A DNA stretch of 64,000 nucleotides from RGIG529 sp050950425 (GTDB lineage: Bacteria > Bacillota > Clostridia > Oscillospirales > Oscillospiraceae): positions 248,001 through 312,000 of the forward strand of contig JBMNHO010000001.1 in NCBI GenBank assembly GCA_050950425.1, read 5' to 3'. Shown here piece by piece: positions 50,693 to 59,006 of the stretch. The notes below the pieces were generated by a model, which had not been told where the DNA came from, did no database searches, and saw nothing but the letters and a program-made list of their open reading frames with translations. How positions within the stretch are numbered: position 1 is the first letter of the stretch; each line of letters opens with the position of its first letter. A program made the translations under genes and the position numbers.

Positions 50693-50740
50693 AAGATCAC
50701 TCGCCTTTTAAAAAATTTTGCACTTTTCTGGATAAAAAGG

Positions 50741-50769
50741 TTGTCTGTACATTCAAAATGCGGTAGAAT
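50741..50769 (+). promoter_or_regulatory. Promoter of ackA
   Basis: TTGTCT and TAGAAT, 17-bp spacer, about 107 nt upstream of the ATG. Confidence 0.6.
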
Positions 50770-50876
50770 GATACAAAGATTTTGTTTTTGCTTTTGGTGC
50801 AAAAGGGACTGATCTTTATTTTATTTCCTGCGGAGCTTTTTCGCAAGTCAAAATAAAAAGGAGAGAAACAAACACC

Positions 50877-52079
50877 ATGAACATTTTAGTCATCAATGCT
50901 GGCAGCTCTTCCCTGAAATATCAGCTGCTGGACGCTGAGACCCAAGATTTACTGGCGAAAGGCCTATGCGAGCGGATTGGGATTGGCGGACAGGTCAAAC
51001 ACAGCCCCGCCGGGAAGGACGCGTATTCCGCTGAAATCAATATGCCCACCCACGCGGAAGCCATTCAAACCGTTCTTGACCTGCTGGTGCATCCGGAGCA
51101 CGGTGTCATCAAAGACGTTTCCGAAATTGATGCAGTGGGGCACCGGGTGGTGCATGGCGGGGAGGAATTTGCAGGTTCCGTTTTAATTGACGACAGCGTG
51201 ATGCAGGCGCTGGAGCGCTGCATTCCTCTGGCTCCCCTCCACAATCCGGCCAATATCACGGGCATCAACGCCTGCAAAGCCGTTATGCCGAACATCCCGA
51301 ATGTGGGCGTGTTCGACACTGCGTTTCACCAGACGTTGCCGCAAAAGGCATATATTTTCGCGCTTCCATATGAATATTACGAAAAATACAAGGTTCGCCG
51401 CTATGGCTTCCATGGCACGTCCCACCGCTATGTATCAGAGCATGCCGCCGCTCTGATGGGCAAACCTGTGGAAGAGCTTCGTCTTGTGACATGCCACTTG
51501 GGGAATGGGTCTTCCGTTTGCGCCATCAAATACGGGAAATCCATTGACACATCGATGGGCTTTACGCCTTTGGATGGCATCCCCATGGGGACACGTTCCG
51601 GTGCGATAGATTCCGGTATTTTGGAATATATTATGAATTTGGAGCATTTGAATATCCATCAGATGCTGGATGTTCTGAACAAGAAATCCGGTGTTTTGGG
51701 TGTTTCCGGCATTTCTTCCGACTTCCGGGATTTGGACGCGGCAGCAGAAAAAGGGGATAAACGTGCCCAGCTTGCCATTGATGTATTCACATATAAGGTG
51801 ACAAAGCGCATCGGCTCTGCCGCTGCGGCGATGGGCGGCGTGGACGGCGTCATTTTCACGGCCGGCGTAGGCGAAAACAGCGCCGAGCTGCGCGCGCAGA
51901 TCATGGCTGGATTGGAGTTCATGGGACTTAAATTAGACATGGAAAAGAACAAAGTCAGAGGGAAAGAGGCTATCATCTCCACAGACGATTCTCCCAACAA
52001 AATCATGGTCATCCCAACCAATGAAGAATTGGTGATCGCGATGGACACGGCGGAAATTGTATCCGCGTTGAAAAAATAA
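50877..52079 (+). CDS. ackA: Acetate kinase
   Basis: Interconverts acetate + ATP and acetyl phosphate + ADP. NILVINAGSSSLKYQLLD opens the protein, followed by VGHRVVHGGEEF, the YGFHGTSHRYVSE motif, GNGSSVCAIKYGKSIDTSMGFTPL and GVIFTAGVGENS. 400 residues. AAAGGAGAG precedes the ATG. The usual partner pta is not adjacent; a strong terminator follows, so it is a single-gene unit. Confidence 0.97.
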   Translation: MNILVINAGSSSLKYQLLDAETQDLLAKGLCERIGIGGQVKHSPAGKDAYSAEINMPTHAEAIQTVLDLLVHPEHGVIKDVSEIDAVGHRVVHGGEEFAGSVLIDDSVMQALERCIPLAPLHNPANITGINACKAVMPNIPNVGVFDTAFHQTLPQKAYIFALPYEYYEKYKVRRYGFHGTSHRYVSEHAAALMGKPVEELRLVTCHLGNGSSVCAIKYGKSIDTSMGFTPLDGIPMGTRSGAIDSGILEYIMNLEHLNIHQMLDVLNKKSGVLGVSGISSDFRDLDAAAEKGDKRAQLAIDVFTYKVTKRIGSAAAAMGGVDGVIFTAGVGENSAELRAQIMAGLEFMGLKLDMEKNKVRGKEAIISTDDSPNKIMVIPTNEELVIAMDTAEIVSALKK

Positions 52080-52205
52080 AAGCCGAGTCCGCGGCATAAG
52101 TTGCTTTGAGGGGGGCAGAAGCGGCGTTCTGTTTCCGGCAAGCCGCTCTGCCTTCTTGCTTTTTCGGCTTTTTGAGAATCAAGTAATAAAACACAAAAAT
52201 AAGAA

Positions 52206-52254
52206 CAAACAAGGGGGTTTTGATTGAAAAATCCCCTTGTTTGTTTGTTTTTTT
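52206..52254 (+). terminator. Intrinsic terminator after ackA
   Basis: Stem CAAACAAGGGG/CCCCTTGTTTG with a 16-nt loop, followed by TTTGTTTTTTT. Confidence 0.88.
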
Positions 52255-52288
52255 ATCTGCTTCACAAGGGGCGGAGCGTAAGTTATGC

Positions 52289-52317
52289 TTGACCATGTGA
52301 GGGATTTATGCTATGAT
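52289..52317 (+). promoter_or_regulatory. Promoter of the glycine-betaine transporter operon
   Basis: TTGACC and TATGAT, 17-bp spacer, about 60 bp before the ATPase gene. Confidence 0.7.
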
Positions 52318-52374
52318 AAAGTAACAACTTGATGCTGAGAGAAGGTTGTCGGTTTGCGTTGGGAGGAAGAAAGT

Positions 52375-53574
52375 ATGCCAAAAATGAAACTGGAAAACGT
52401 ATATAAAATATTTGGGCCATCACCAAAGCAAATGGTTGCTCTGCTGAAAAAAGGGCAGAGCAAGGCGCAGATACATAAGAACCATAAACACAGCGTAGGT
52501 GTAAACAATGCCACTTTCTCGGTGGAAGAGGGAGAAATTTTTGTCGTGATGGGGCTTTCGGGCAGTGGGAAATCGACTTTGATTCGCTGCCTAAATCGTT
52601 TGATTGAGCCCACGAGCGGCAAAATTTTTATTGATGGGGAAGACATTGCCAAAGCGACCACTGCCCGCCTAAGAGAGATCAGGCGAAAGCAGATTGCAAT
52701 GGTCTTCCAGAACTTTGCGCTTCTTCCCCATAAAACAGTGCTGGAAAACGTGGCCTTCGGCCTTGAGATTCAAAAAGTAAATGTAGAAGAAAGAAAGCAA
52801 AAGGCGCAGCAGATCCTCGAAATTGTGGGTCTCAAGGGATATGAAAATGCAAAGCCAAAAGAGTTGTCAGGCGGGATGCAGCAGCGGGTAGGGCTTGCAA
52901 GGGCTCTTGCCACCGACGGAGATGTTTTGCTGATGGACGAAGCGTTCAGCGCCCTTGACCCGCTGATACGGAAAGATATGCAGGATGAACTTTTGTCCTT
53001 GCAGCAGAAAATAAAGAAAACCATCATCTTTATCACACACGACTTGGACGAAGCGCTTAAAATCGGGGACAGGATCGCCATTATGAAAGATGGGGAAATT
53101 GTTCAGATTGGCACATCTGAAGATATCCTTCAAAATCCCGCGGATGATTATGTCCGTGAGTTTACCCAGGACGTCAACAGAGCCAGAGTGATTACGGCTT
53201 CTGCTATTATGCGGAAAGCGGAATCGATTGTGCTGGAACGGTCAGGCATCCGAACCGCCGCGCGGAAAATGAAGGAGCTGGGCATTTCCAGCATTTTCAT
53301 CACAGACAAGGGCGGCGTTTTAAAAGGAATAGCAACCATTGACCGGTTGTCAACCTTAATCAAAGAAAACAAAGAAGATTTGGCGTCTATCATTGACACA
53401 GACATCCAAACAGTGGGGCTTGATTCGTCCATTGACGAAATCATTCCGTTGTTTTTGCACTCCGCTTATCCGGTGGCGGTGATTGATGAGGAAAACAAGC
53501 TAAAGGGGATTGTTTTCAAATCGACAGTACTTGCTGGAATCGCGGGAGAAGAGGAGGACGAGGCGGATGCTTAG
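52375..53574 (+). CDS. opuAA: Glycine betaine/proline ABC transporter ATP-binding protein (OpuAA/ProV)
   Basis: ABC ATPase with Walker A GLSGSGKSTLIRC, Q-loop VFQNFALLPH, signature LSGGMQQRVGLARALA, Walker B VLLMDEAFSAL and H-loop FITHDLDE. The C-terminal part has two CBS domains (about 275-395; ISSIFITDKGGVLKGIAT and IPLFLHSAYPVAVIDEENKL) that sense ionic strength in this family. 399 residues. GGGAGGAAG precedes the ATG. Its end overlaps the permease gene by 8 nt. Confidence 0.95.
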   Translation: MPKMKLENVYKIFGPSPKQMVALLKKGQSKAQIHKNHKHSVGVNNATFSVEEGEIFVVMGLSGSGKSTLIRCLNRLIEPTSGKIFIDGEDIAKATTARLREIRRKQIAMVFQNFALLPHKTVLENVAFGLEIQKVNVEERKQKAQQILEIVGLKGYENAKPKELSGGMQQRVGLARALATDGDVLLMDEAFSALDPLIRKDMQDELLSLQQKIKKTIIFITHDLDEALKIGDRIAIMKDGEIVQIGTSEDILQNPADDYVREFTQDVNRARVITASAIMRKAESIVLERSGIRTAARKMKELGISSIFITDKGGVLKGIATIDRLSTLIKENKEDLASIIDTDIQTVGLDSSIDEIIPLFLHSAYPVAVIDEENKLKGIVFKSTVLAGIAGEEEDEADA

Positions 53575-54472
53575 CACGAAAATTCCAATCGGCGATTTCA
53601 TGGAGATTGCCGTTGATTGGATGACAAAACACTTTGCCGGCTTTTTTAGCGGAATTAAAGCAGGGCTATCCAGCACGATAGATGGAGTGAGCTGGATTTT
53701 GATGGCGATCCCGTTTATTCTTTTCATTCTTGCGCTGGCCTTGCTGGCATGGTGGGTTGCGGGGAAAGGGATGGCCGCGTTCACTGCAATCGGCCTTTTT
53801 CTAATCAACAACTTGGGACTTTGGGAACAGATGATGCAAACCCTGGCTTTGGTGAGCACCGCAACCGCCATAGCGCTGATCGTTGGGCTGCCGCTTGGCA
53901 TTCTGATGGCAAAAAGCAATACGGCGAACAAAATCATACGACCCATACTGGACTTTATGCAAACCATGCCGGCGTTTGTTTATTTGATCCCGGCTGTCTA
54001 TTTCTTTGACTTGGGAACCGTCCCGGGCGCTGTTGCAACCATTATTTTTGCAATGCCGCCCATTGTCAGATTGACAAATCTGGGAATACGTCAAGTGCCC
54101 TCCGACGTGGTTGAAGCCTCTAAGTCGTTTGGGGCGACGTCGAGTCAGCTGCTTTTCAAAGTGCAGTTTCCCCTTGCCGTTCCAACCATTATGGCCGGGC
54201 TGAACCAGACCATTATGCTGTCCCTCTCCATGGTGGTGATCTCTGCTATGATTGGCGCCGACGGCCTCGGCAAAACAGTGTATGAAGGCATTACCCAGAT
54301 GAAAATGGGAAAAGGCTTTGAGGGCGGGCTTGCCGTTGTCATTATGGCAATGCTGCTGGACCGTTTGACACAATCCCTTGGAACGACATCACAAAAATCC
54401 GGAAAAGGCATGATAAAGGGTCTGCGGGAGAAACGCCTGCGGGCCGGTGAATCGAAACAAAAGGGAGACTAA
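53567..54472 (+). CDS. opuAB: Glycine betaine ABC transporter permease (OpuAB/ProW)
   Basis: 301-residue permease. A short N-terminal helix region (FAGFFSGIKAGLSSTIDGV) is followed by membrane helices IPFILFILALALLAWWVAG and the core domain with AIALIVGLPLGILMAKSN, MQTMPAFVYLIPAVYFF and the EAA loop EASKSFGATSSQLLFKVQFPLAVPTIMAGL. Overlapping start with the ATPase stop indicates coupling. Confidence 0.94.
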   Translation: MLSTKIPIGDFMEIAVDWMTKHFAGFFSGIKAGLSSTIDGVSWILMAIPFILFILALALLAWWVAGKGMAAFTAIGLFLINNLGLWEQMMQTLALVSTATAIALIVGLPLGILMAKSNTANKIIRPILDFMQTMPAFVYLIPAVYFFDLGTVPGAVATIIFAMPPIVRLTNLGIRQVPSDVVEASKSFGATSSQLLFKVQFPLAVPTIMAGLNQTIMLSLSMVVISAMIGADGLGKTVYEGITQMKMGKGFEGGLAVVIMAMLLDRLTQSLGTTSQKSGKGMIKGLREKRLRAGESKQKGD

Positions 54473-54613
54473 GGGTGAGGAAAAGAGCTGTCACAAACCG
54501 GACGAACAATCGGGAAAACAGGGTTAGCCCTTGATCCTGAGTGTATGAAAACTTAGCTGTTGGGCAGGTGTCTCGTGCCTGTACAAATATAATAAAGAAA
54601 GAAGGATGAAGTT

Positions 54614-55501
54614 ATGTTAAAAAGAGTGTTTGGAACGATGTTAGCGGCGCTGCTCCTTGTGGGGGGTCTGGCTGGATGCGTAAACAACGGGGGAGAAACC
54701 GGAGGGAAAGAAACGGTAAAGCTGGCCTATGTCAACTGGGCGGAGGGAATTGCCATGACGAACCTTGCCGCCGTGATTTTGGAAGACAAAATGGGGTATG
54801 AAGTAGATCTGACCATGGCGGATGCCGCGCCTGTTTTTACATCTCTTGCCAGCGGCAACACAGATGTATTTTTAGACGTTTGGCTTCCCGTTACCCATGA
54901 AGCTTATATGGAAAAGTACGGGGAAAACATAGTGGATTTGGGAACCGTTTATGAAAATGCATTTTTGGGCTTAGTCGTGCCGTCCTATGTTGAAGTGAAC
55001 AGCATTGAGGAACTGAACGACAACAAAGAATTGTTTGGCGGAGAAATCGTGGGAATCGATTCGGGCGCAGGCTTGATGGCGGCAACAGAGCGAGCCATTG
55101 AGCAGTATGACCTTGATTTTAAGCTTTTGACCGGTAGCGGGCCGACCATGACAGCTGCCTTGAGAAAGGCAATCGATGGGAACAAGCCGATCGTGGTAAC
55201 AGGCTGGGCGCCCCACTGGATGTTTGCAAAATGGGATTTGAAAGTGCTTGAGGACCCCAACAAGATCTTTGGTGAGGCGGAAAATATCCATAAGTACTCC
55301 AGAGAAGGTCTGGAAGAAGATATGCCGGAAGTGACTGCGTTTTTGAAAAAGATGAAGCTGACGGAAGACGAGCTAGGGGATTTGATGGGGGCCATCGAAG
55401 ATGGAAGCGGGGAGCCGTTGGACATCGCCCGCAGCTGGATGAACAGCCATGAGGCACTTGTCAACGAGTGGCTGGATGAAGCAGCGTTGCAAGCCGCCTA
55501 A
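54614..55501 (+). CDS. opuAC: Glycine betaine-binding lipoprotein (OpuAC/ProX)
   Basis: The lipoprotein signal peptide (MLKRVFGTMLAALLLVGGLAGC) ends in a LAGC lipobox. The OpuAC domain has LAYVNWAEGIAMTNLAAVILE, DVFLDVWLPVTHEAYMEKY and GWAPHWMFAKWDLKVLEDP; the Trp residues (VNWAE, DVWLP, GWAPHWMF) form the aromatic cage for trimethylammonium ligands. 295 residues. It lies 141 nt after the permease, without an obvious own promoter. GAAAGAAGGATGAAG precedes the ATG. Confidence 0.94.
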   Translation: MLKRVFGTMLAALLLVGGLAGCVNNGGETGGKETVKLAYVNWAEGIAMTNLAAVILEDKMGYEVDLTMADAAPVFTSLASGNTDVFLDVWLPVTHEAYMEKYGENIVDLGTVYENAFLGLVVPSYVEVNSIEELNDNKELFGGEIVGIDSGAGLMAATERAIEQYDLDFKLLTGSGPTMTAALRKAIDGNKPIVVTGWAPHWMFAKWDLKVLEDPNKIFGEAENIHKYSREGLEEDMPEVTAFLKKMKLTEDELGDLMGAIEDGSGEPLDIARSWMNSHEALVNEWLDEAALQAA

Positions 55502-55547
55502 GTTTGCGGAAATAAAACGAGACAAAGATTCGAAAAATTTTGAGTCA

Positions 55548-55587
55548 AAAGGCATCCTGTTGCAAAACTTTGCAGCAGGATGCCTTT
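55548..55587 (+). terminator. Intrinsic terminator after the betaine transporter operon
   Basis: Stem GGCATCCTG/CAGGATGCC plus TTTT. Confidence 0.88.
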
Positions 55588-55599
55588 TCGCATTTGCAA

Positions 55600-55680
55600 A
55601 TGAGAAACAACAGTAAGGTTTTCATTGAAGAGCTTGGCACAAAATATAACATCCGAGAAATCGCTCTTGACCGATCGGCA
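55600..55680 (+). pseudogene. Scrap resembling a phage terminase large subunit
   Basis: A frame reads VFIEELGTKYNIREIALDR. This closely matches a segment of phage large terminases in which an IEELG.KYNIREIAFDRW stretch precedes the nuclease domain. It degenerates right after (RSARVYTTSN) with no neighbouring phage gene. Together with the degenerate repeats downstream it marks an old mobile-element boundary. Judged by memory of the family. Confidence 0.4.
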
Positions 55681-55876
55681 CGTGTTTATACGACATCTAA
55701 CCTGACCACGCAACCTCGGCAAATTCAAAAAACATCTAAATCGGCCACTGATCAAGCACCGACATCTAAATCGCTCTGTCGCGTCCAAAATCGGATCTTT
55801 GGACTGGTTCCCAAAAACCAATATTTTTATGATTTATATCTATCAGATTTTATCTATAAAACCTCGAAAATCCCTT

Positions 55877-55919
55877 ATGTCAAGCCTTTTTCATACATTC
55901 AATCTTTTGCCCTTGACAT
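55877..55919. repeat. 8-bp inverted repeat in non-coding DNA
   Basis: ATGTCAAG (55877-55884) and CTTGACAT (55912-55919), 27 nt apart, in a stretch of about 500 bp without a gene. Each arm contains a possible -35 hexamer on one strand. Confidence 0.5.
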
Positions 55920-55980
55920 CAATACTACCGTCTCAACGTGGAACGATAGGCTCACCCTGATGTCTGGCCTGTATTTTTGG

Positions 55981-56080
55981 TTTTGTCCGTTCGAGGGAAT
56001 AGGTCGATAGTGGATTTTATGGGTACTCTCTGTTCAAGGAAACAGTTCAATGGTTTTTGTCCGTTCGTGGAAACAAGTCA
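55981..56080. repeat. Degenerate direct repeats at the edge of the BREX operon
   Basis: TTTTGTCCGTTCG followed by a purine-rich GGAA run and GTC occurs at 55981-56005 and again at 56055-56079. A weaker copy (TCTCTGTTCAAGGAAACAGTTC) is at 56027-56048. Spacing is 30-45 nt. Too irregular for a CRISPR array. Confidence 0.6.
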
Positions 56081-56104
56081 GTATACCTGCATTTGTAATG
56101 ACGG

Positions 56105-57244
56105 TTAACGATTAGCGATTATCTTACTATAAGCATCGCAAACAGCCGTTATAACATTTTCCACTTCATATATACAGTTGTATTTGCCATAGGAAATGCG
56201 AATAGCCGACTTTGCTTGTTGCTCAGATAGCCCTAATGCAATCAGCACATGCGATGGTTCATTTTTACCGGAATTACAGGCGGAACTTGTGGATACGCAT
56301 ACCCCTTTAAGATCAAGAAGGTGCATAAGTGACTCTCCAGAAATATCATCAAATCCGAGATTGACCGTTCCTGGTAGTCGGTTCTGACAATCTCCATTAA
56401 TCTTCACAAAGGGGATTTTTTCTTTTATTCCCTTTACCGTTTTCTCAACCATCAAGTTTAAGAGCTTTGTCTTTTCAGCCATTTCACCGACGCTTTCTTC
56501 AATTGCATAACCTGCCGCGACTATTCCGGCAACATTCTCTGTTCCAGCACGGAGCCCGTGCTCTTGTTGGCCTCCAAACACCAACGGTGGCAATCCTAAT
56601 CCTGACCGCTTATATAAGATCCCAGTACCTTTTGCACCATTAAATTTATGGGCAGATGCAGTTAAGAAATCTACATTTAAAGACTTAACATCGACAGGGA
56701 TGTGTCCTACTGCTTGCACAGCATCGGTATGAAAAAGTATACCTTTTCCCTCCAAAAGTTGGCCTATCCCTTCAATTGGCTGTACTGTTCCAATTTCATT
56801 GTTGGCAAACATAATTGAAACCAGTCTTGTGTTTGAGTTGATGGCCGCTTCAATATCTTCAACTGATACCCGTCCTGCATTATCGACGGGTAGAAAAGAA
56901 ACCTCTACGCCATCATGCTTAAGCGCATGGCAAGCGTTAAGAACAGAGTGGTGTTCTATTGCAGAAGTAATAATATGTATCTGCTCGTTGCGATAAATAT
57001 CCGCAACACATCGAAGTATCCAACTATTTGCTTCCGAACCACCGGAGGTGAATGTGATTTCTGATGGCTCTGCACCGATAGCCGCTGCTAACTGTTTACG
57101 AGACAGTTCAATAGCACGTTTAGCTTTTACTCCAAATGAATACTGGCTGGAGGCATTACCATACTGCTCATGCAAAAAAGGAAGCATCTTTTCAAAAGCC
57201 CGCTCAGATATCTTAGTTGTAGAAGCGTTATCGGCATAAATCAT
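56105..57244 (-). CDS. Cysteine desulfurase (IscS/NifS/DndA type) attached to the BREX operon
   Basis: PLP enzyme releasing sulfur from cysteine as a persulfide. Family signatures: YADNASTTKIS at the N-terminus, FTSGGSEANSW, AIEHHSVLNAC, the PLP lysine in TASAHKFNGAKGTG and the catalytic cysteine in STSSACNSGKNEPSHVL. 379 residues. GGAGGGGACG is 6-7 nt upstream of the ATG. It follows the BrxL and CxxC genes in the same orientation (94-nt gap) and is not linked to isc/suf genes. In Dnd-type DNA phosphorothioation, DndA-like enzymes supply sulfur. A housekeeping role is possible, but context favours a defence link. Confidence 0.9.
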   Translation of the reverse strand: MIYADNASTTKISERAFEKMLPFLHEQYGNASSQYSFGVKAKRAIELSRKQLAAAIGAEPSEITFTSGGSEANSWILRCVADIYRNEQIHIITSAIEHHSVLNACHALKHDGVEVSFLPVDNAGRVSVEDIEAAINSNTRLVSIMFANNEIGTVQPIEGIGQLLEGKGILFHTDAVQAVGHIPVDVKSLNVDFLTASAHKFNGAKGTGILYKRSGLGLPPLVFGGQQEHGLRAGTENVAGIVAAGYAIEESVGEMAEKTKLLNLMVEKTVKGIKEKIPFVKINGDCQNRLPGTVNLGFDDISGESLMHLLDLKGVCVSTSSACNSGKNEPSHVLIALGLSEQQAKSAIRISYGKYNCIYEVENVITAVCDAYSKIIANR

Positions 57245-57337
57245 GTTATCACGTCCCCTCCTAGGTCATTAGTGTCCTTTTTTTAGTTGATGTTTCAAAG
57301 AACCTTGTTGGCACCAATGTTCCATAACCGCCTGTAT

Positions 57338-57541
57338 CTAATCAAATAGTGCACAACCTGAATCTTTAAATTCTTGTATTCGTTCCTCTAAATCTTCGAT
57401 GGATAGTTCAAGATAATCCGCCAAACAGTTCATGCAGTGGAACTTATCGATATCCCGGCCTATCAACTTTTTGTTCAAACCTACTTCGTTACGGGACAAG
57501 TTCTCCTTTCCACAAATAAAGCAATCTATTCGCTTCATCAT
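57338..57541 (-). CDS. Double-CxxC small protein between BrxL and the desulfurase (67 aa)
   Basis: Begins MMKRIDCFICGKENLSR and carries a second pair FHCMNCLADY about 26 residues later, i.e. a four-cysteine zinc-ribbon-like site, then a helical, acidic C-terminus ending GCALFD. The spacer contains LNKKLIGRDIDK. The start codon is 2 nt from the brxL stop and its ribosome site (GGAGG) lies in the last brxL codons, so it is coupled to brxL. It could be a sulfur-carrier or zinc adaptor. I do not recognise a named family. Confidence 0.75.
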   Translation of the reverse strand: MMKRIDCFICGKENLSRNEVGLNKKLIGRDIDKFHCMNCLADYLELSIEDLEERIQEFKDSGCALFD

Positions 57542-57542
57542 T

Positions 57543-58994
57543 TTATTCGCCTCCGTCACGGGAGAAATCGTTGACGGTAAAAGCAGGTATGTTCTTTCCC
57601 TTATATTCATCGTCCAGAATTCCAAGCTGCAACTTAATATGATGCCTCATCGACATGGCACGCTTCAAGCAATACCGCTTAAACTCTTGTGGGTCGATAT
57701 CATAAGGCGAACGAACATGAGGAAAAAGCAGCTTAAGATATGCCGTTGCAATCCTTTTTACAGCCTCTGTATCACGAGTATCTGATGCCTCCGGTACGAT
57801 TACTAAAGCATCGACGATAGCTCTATAACTTGCATCATCGCGTAGTTCATGAAGTATCGAGCAGAAGTACTCAGAGTTTAACGCCCAACCTGAAATCTTT
57901 AGGTCATCGTTCATTCTCGGGATATTCCACCCTTGGATAAAGCCGTGGAATCGGTCAATCAAAGCAGACTCGTGTAACACAGTGGGTAGTTCTTCAAACA
58001 TACTCTCGTATTCACTCATCTTGTCTTTCGGTATGTTTCCGCAGATAACTACTCCGGCATCAGATTTCCCTTCTACCTTACCGACAGTATAAACACCATT
58101 CTCCATATAGCCCTTGAGTGCAGCCCTCATTTCGTCAACGGGATGGAAGTTTATCGTTTGGACTTCATCAAAGACGATAAAGTCATGCCCTGCAATCAAT
58201 CCATGTTCTTTTTTTTGTATATCATAGAACAATTTTGCTCGTGTCATCATACCACCAGACGAAAGCCAACCGAAGCGACTCACACGCCCGAACAAATATG
58301 ACTTACCAGTACCTTTAGGCGCGAGTTCGACTAAATTCAGGCGTTTTTCAACAAACGGTAGTAGTCGAGTAAGCATTGTAAGCTTTTGCTCGTCATCGGT
58401 ATAACCTGCAGCATTATAGTCGATTGCGCCCAACAAGACATCAATCCACTCCTTTGTTGTGAACTCACTACGAGCATCTTTATAGTAGTCTACATCAATT
58501 TCGTAAGGGCAGAAGTTGTTGAAACTTTTCATCTGAATTTTGCCTTTGCGCTTGAGTTCCTCATCAGGCTCCAAATACTCGAGTTCTACGACACCCCAAG
58601 TTTCATGACCCTTTGCAAGGTCGCTTGCGCAAGCATACCACACTTCTGGCGGAATAAGCGTTTCTTTAGTCGTCAATCCAAAGTCCGGTAAGTTAAAAGA
58701 AACAACACCGGTTCTGATATCAACATCAATCGACACCTTCGCTAAGAATCTAACTCGCTCTAACTCGGTAACAATCTTACTTTTCATCGCCGTCCAGTCT
58801 TCCTTACGGGGCAAGTTTTGGCGAATGAATTCGAGCATTTCCTCCTGATCAAACTCGCCAGTCTCCGACATAAATTTTTTTAATAGCCAGTCGCGCATGA
58901 AGGACGGCAAGGACAGGCTTGAAAAAAAGTTGCTTTTTTTCAAGTCCTTATAGACTACCATTTCCTCGAAACATCTTCTCAGTTTATCAATCAT
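57543..58994 (-). CDS. brxL: BrxL, Lon-related AAA+ protein of BREX, short form
   Basis: 483 residues. Walker A PKGTGKS at 226-232, Walker B FIVFDEVQT at 272-279, sensor-like GVVICGNIP, and the BrxL signatures LIDRFHGFIQGWNIPRM, GWALNSEYF and DTRDTEAVKRIATAYLKLLFPHVRSP. Ends at FKRYCLKRAMSMRHHIKLQLGILDDEYKG plus about 20 residues. The C-terminal Lon protease domain of ~670-residue BrxL proteins is absent, so only the DNA-binding/ATPase core is present; short forms are, from memory, known in type 4 loci. AGGAGG 8 nt before the ATG. Confidence 0.93.
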   Translation of the reverse strand: MIDKLRRCFEEMVVYKDLKKSNFFSSLSLPSFMRDWLLKKFMSETGEFDQEEMLEFIRQNLPRKEDWTAMKSKIVTELERVRFLAKVSIDVDIRTGVVSFNLPDFGLTTKETLIPPEVWYACASDLAKGHETWGVVELEYLEPDEELKRKGKIQMKSFNNFCPYEIDVDYYKDARSEFTTKEWIDVLLGAIDYNAAGYTDDEQKLTMLTRLLPFVEKRLNLVELAPKGTGKSYLFGRVSRFGWLSSGGMMTRAKLFYDIQKKEHGLIAGHDFIVFDEVQTINFHPVDEMRAALKGYMENGVYTVGKVEGKSDAGVVICGNIPKDKMSEYESMFEELPTVLHESALIDRFHGFIQGWNIPRMNDDLKISGWALNSEYFCSILHELRDDASYRAIVDALVIVPEASDTRDTEAVKRIATAYLKLLFPHVRSPYDIDPQEFKRYCLKRAMSMRHHIKLQLGILDDEYKGKNIPAFTVNDFSRDGGE

Positions 58995-59006
58995 ATCCGT
59001 TGCCTC

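Noticed and set aside
55540..56010. 156-aa plus-strand ORF after the betaine operon
   Set aside because: It starts inside the transcription terminator and has no coherent protein signature apart from the short terminase-like piece; treated as a relic.
55981..56080. CRISPR array
   Set aside because: Only two to three degenerate repeats with unequal spacing and no cas gene in the window.
56105..57244. Housekeeping IscS within an isc operon
   Set aside because: No iscU, iscR or tRNA-thiolation gene is adjacent; the neighbours are BREX genes. Not fully excluded.
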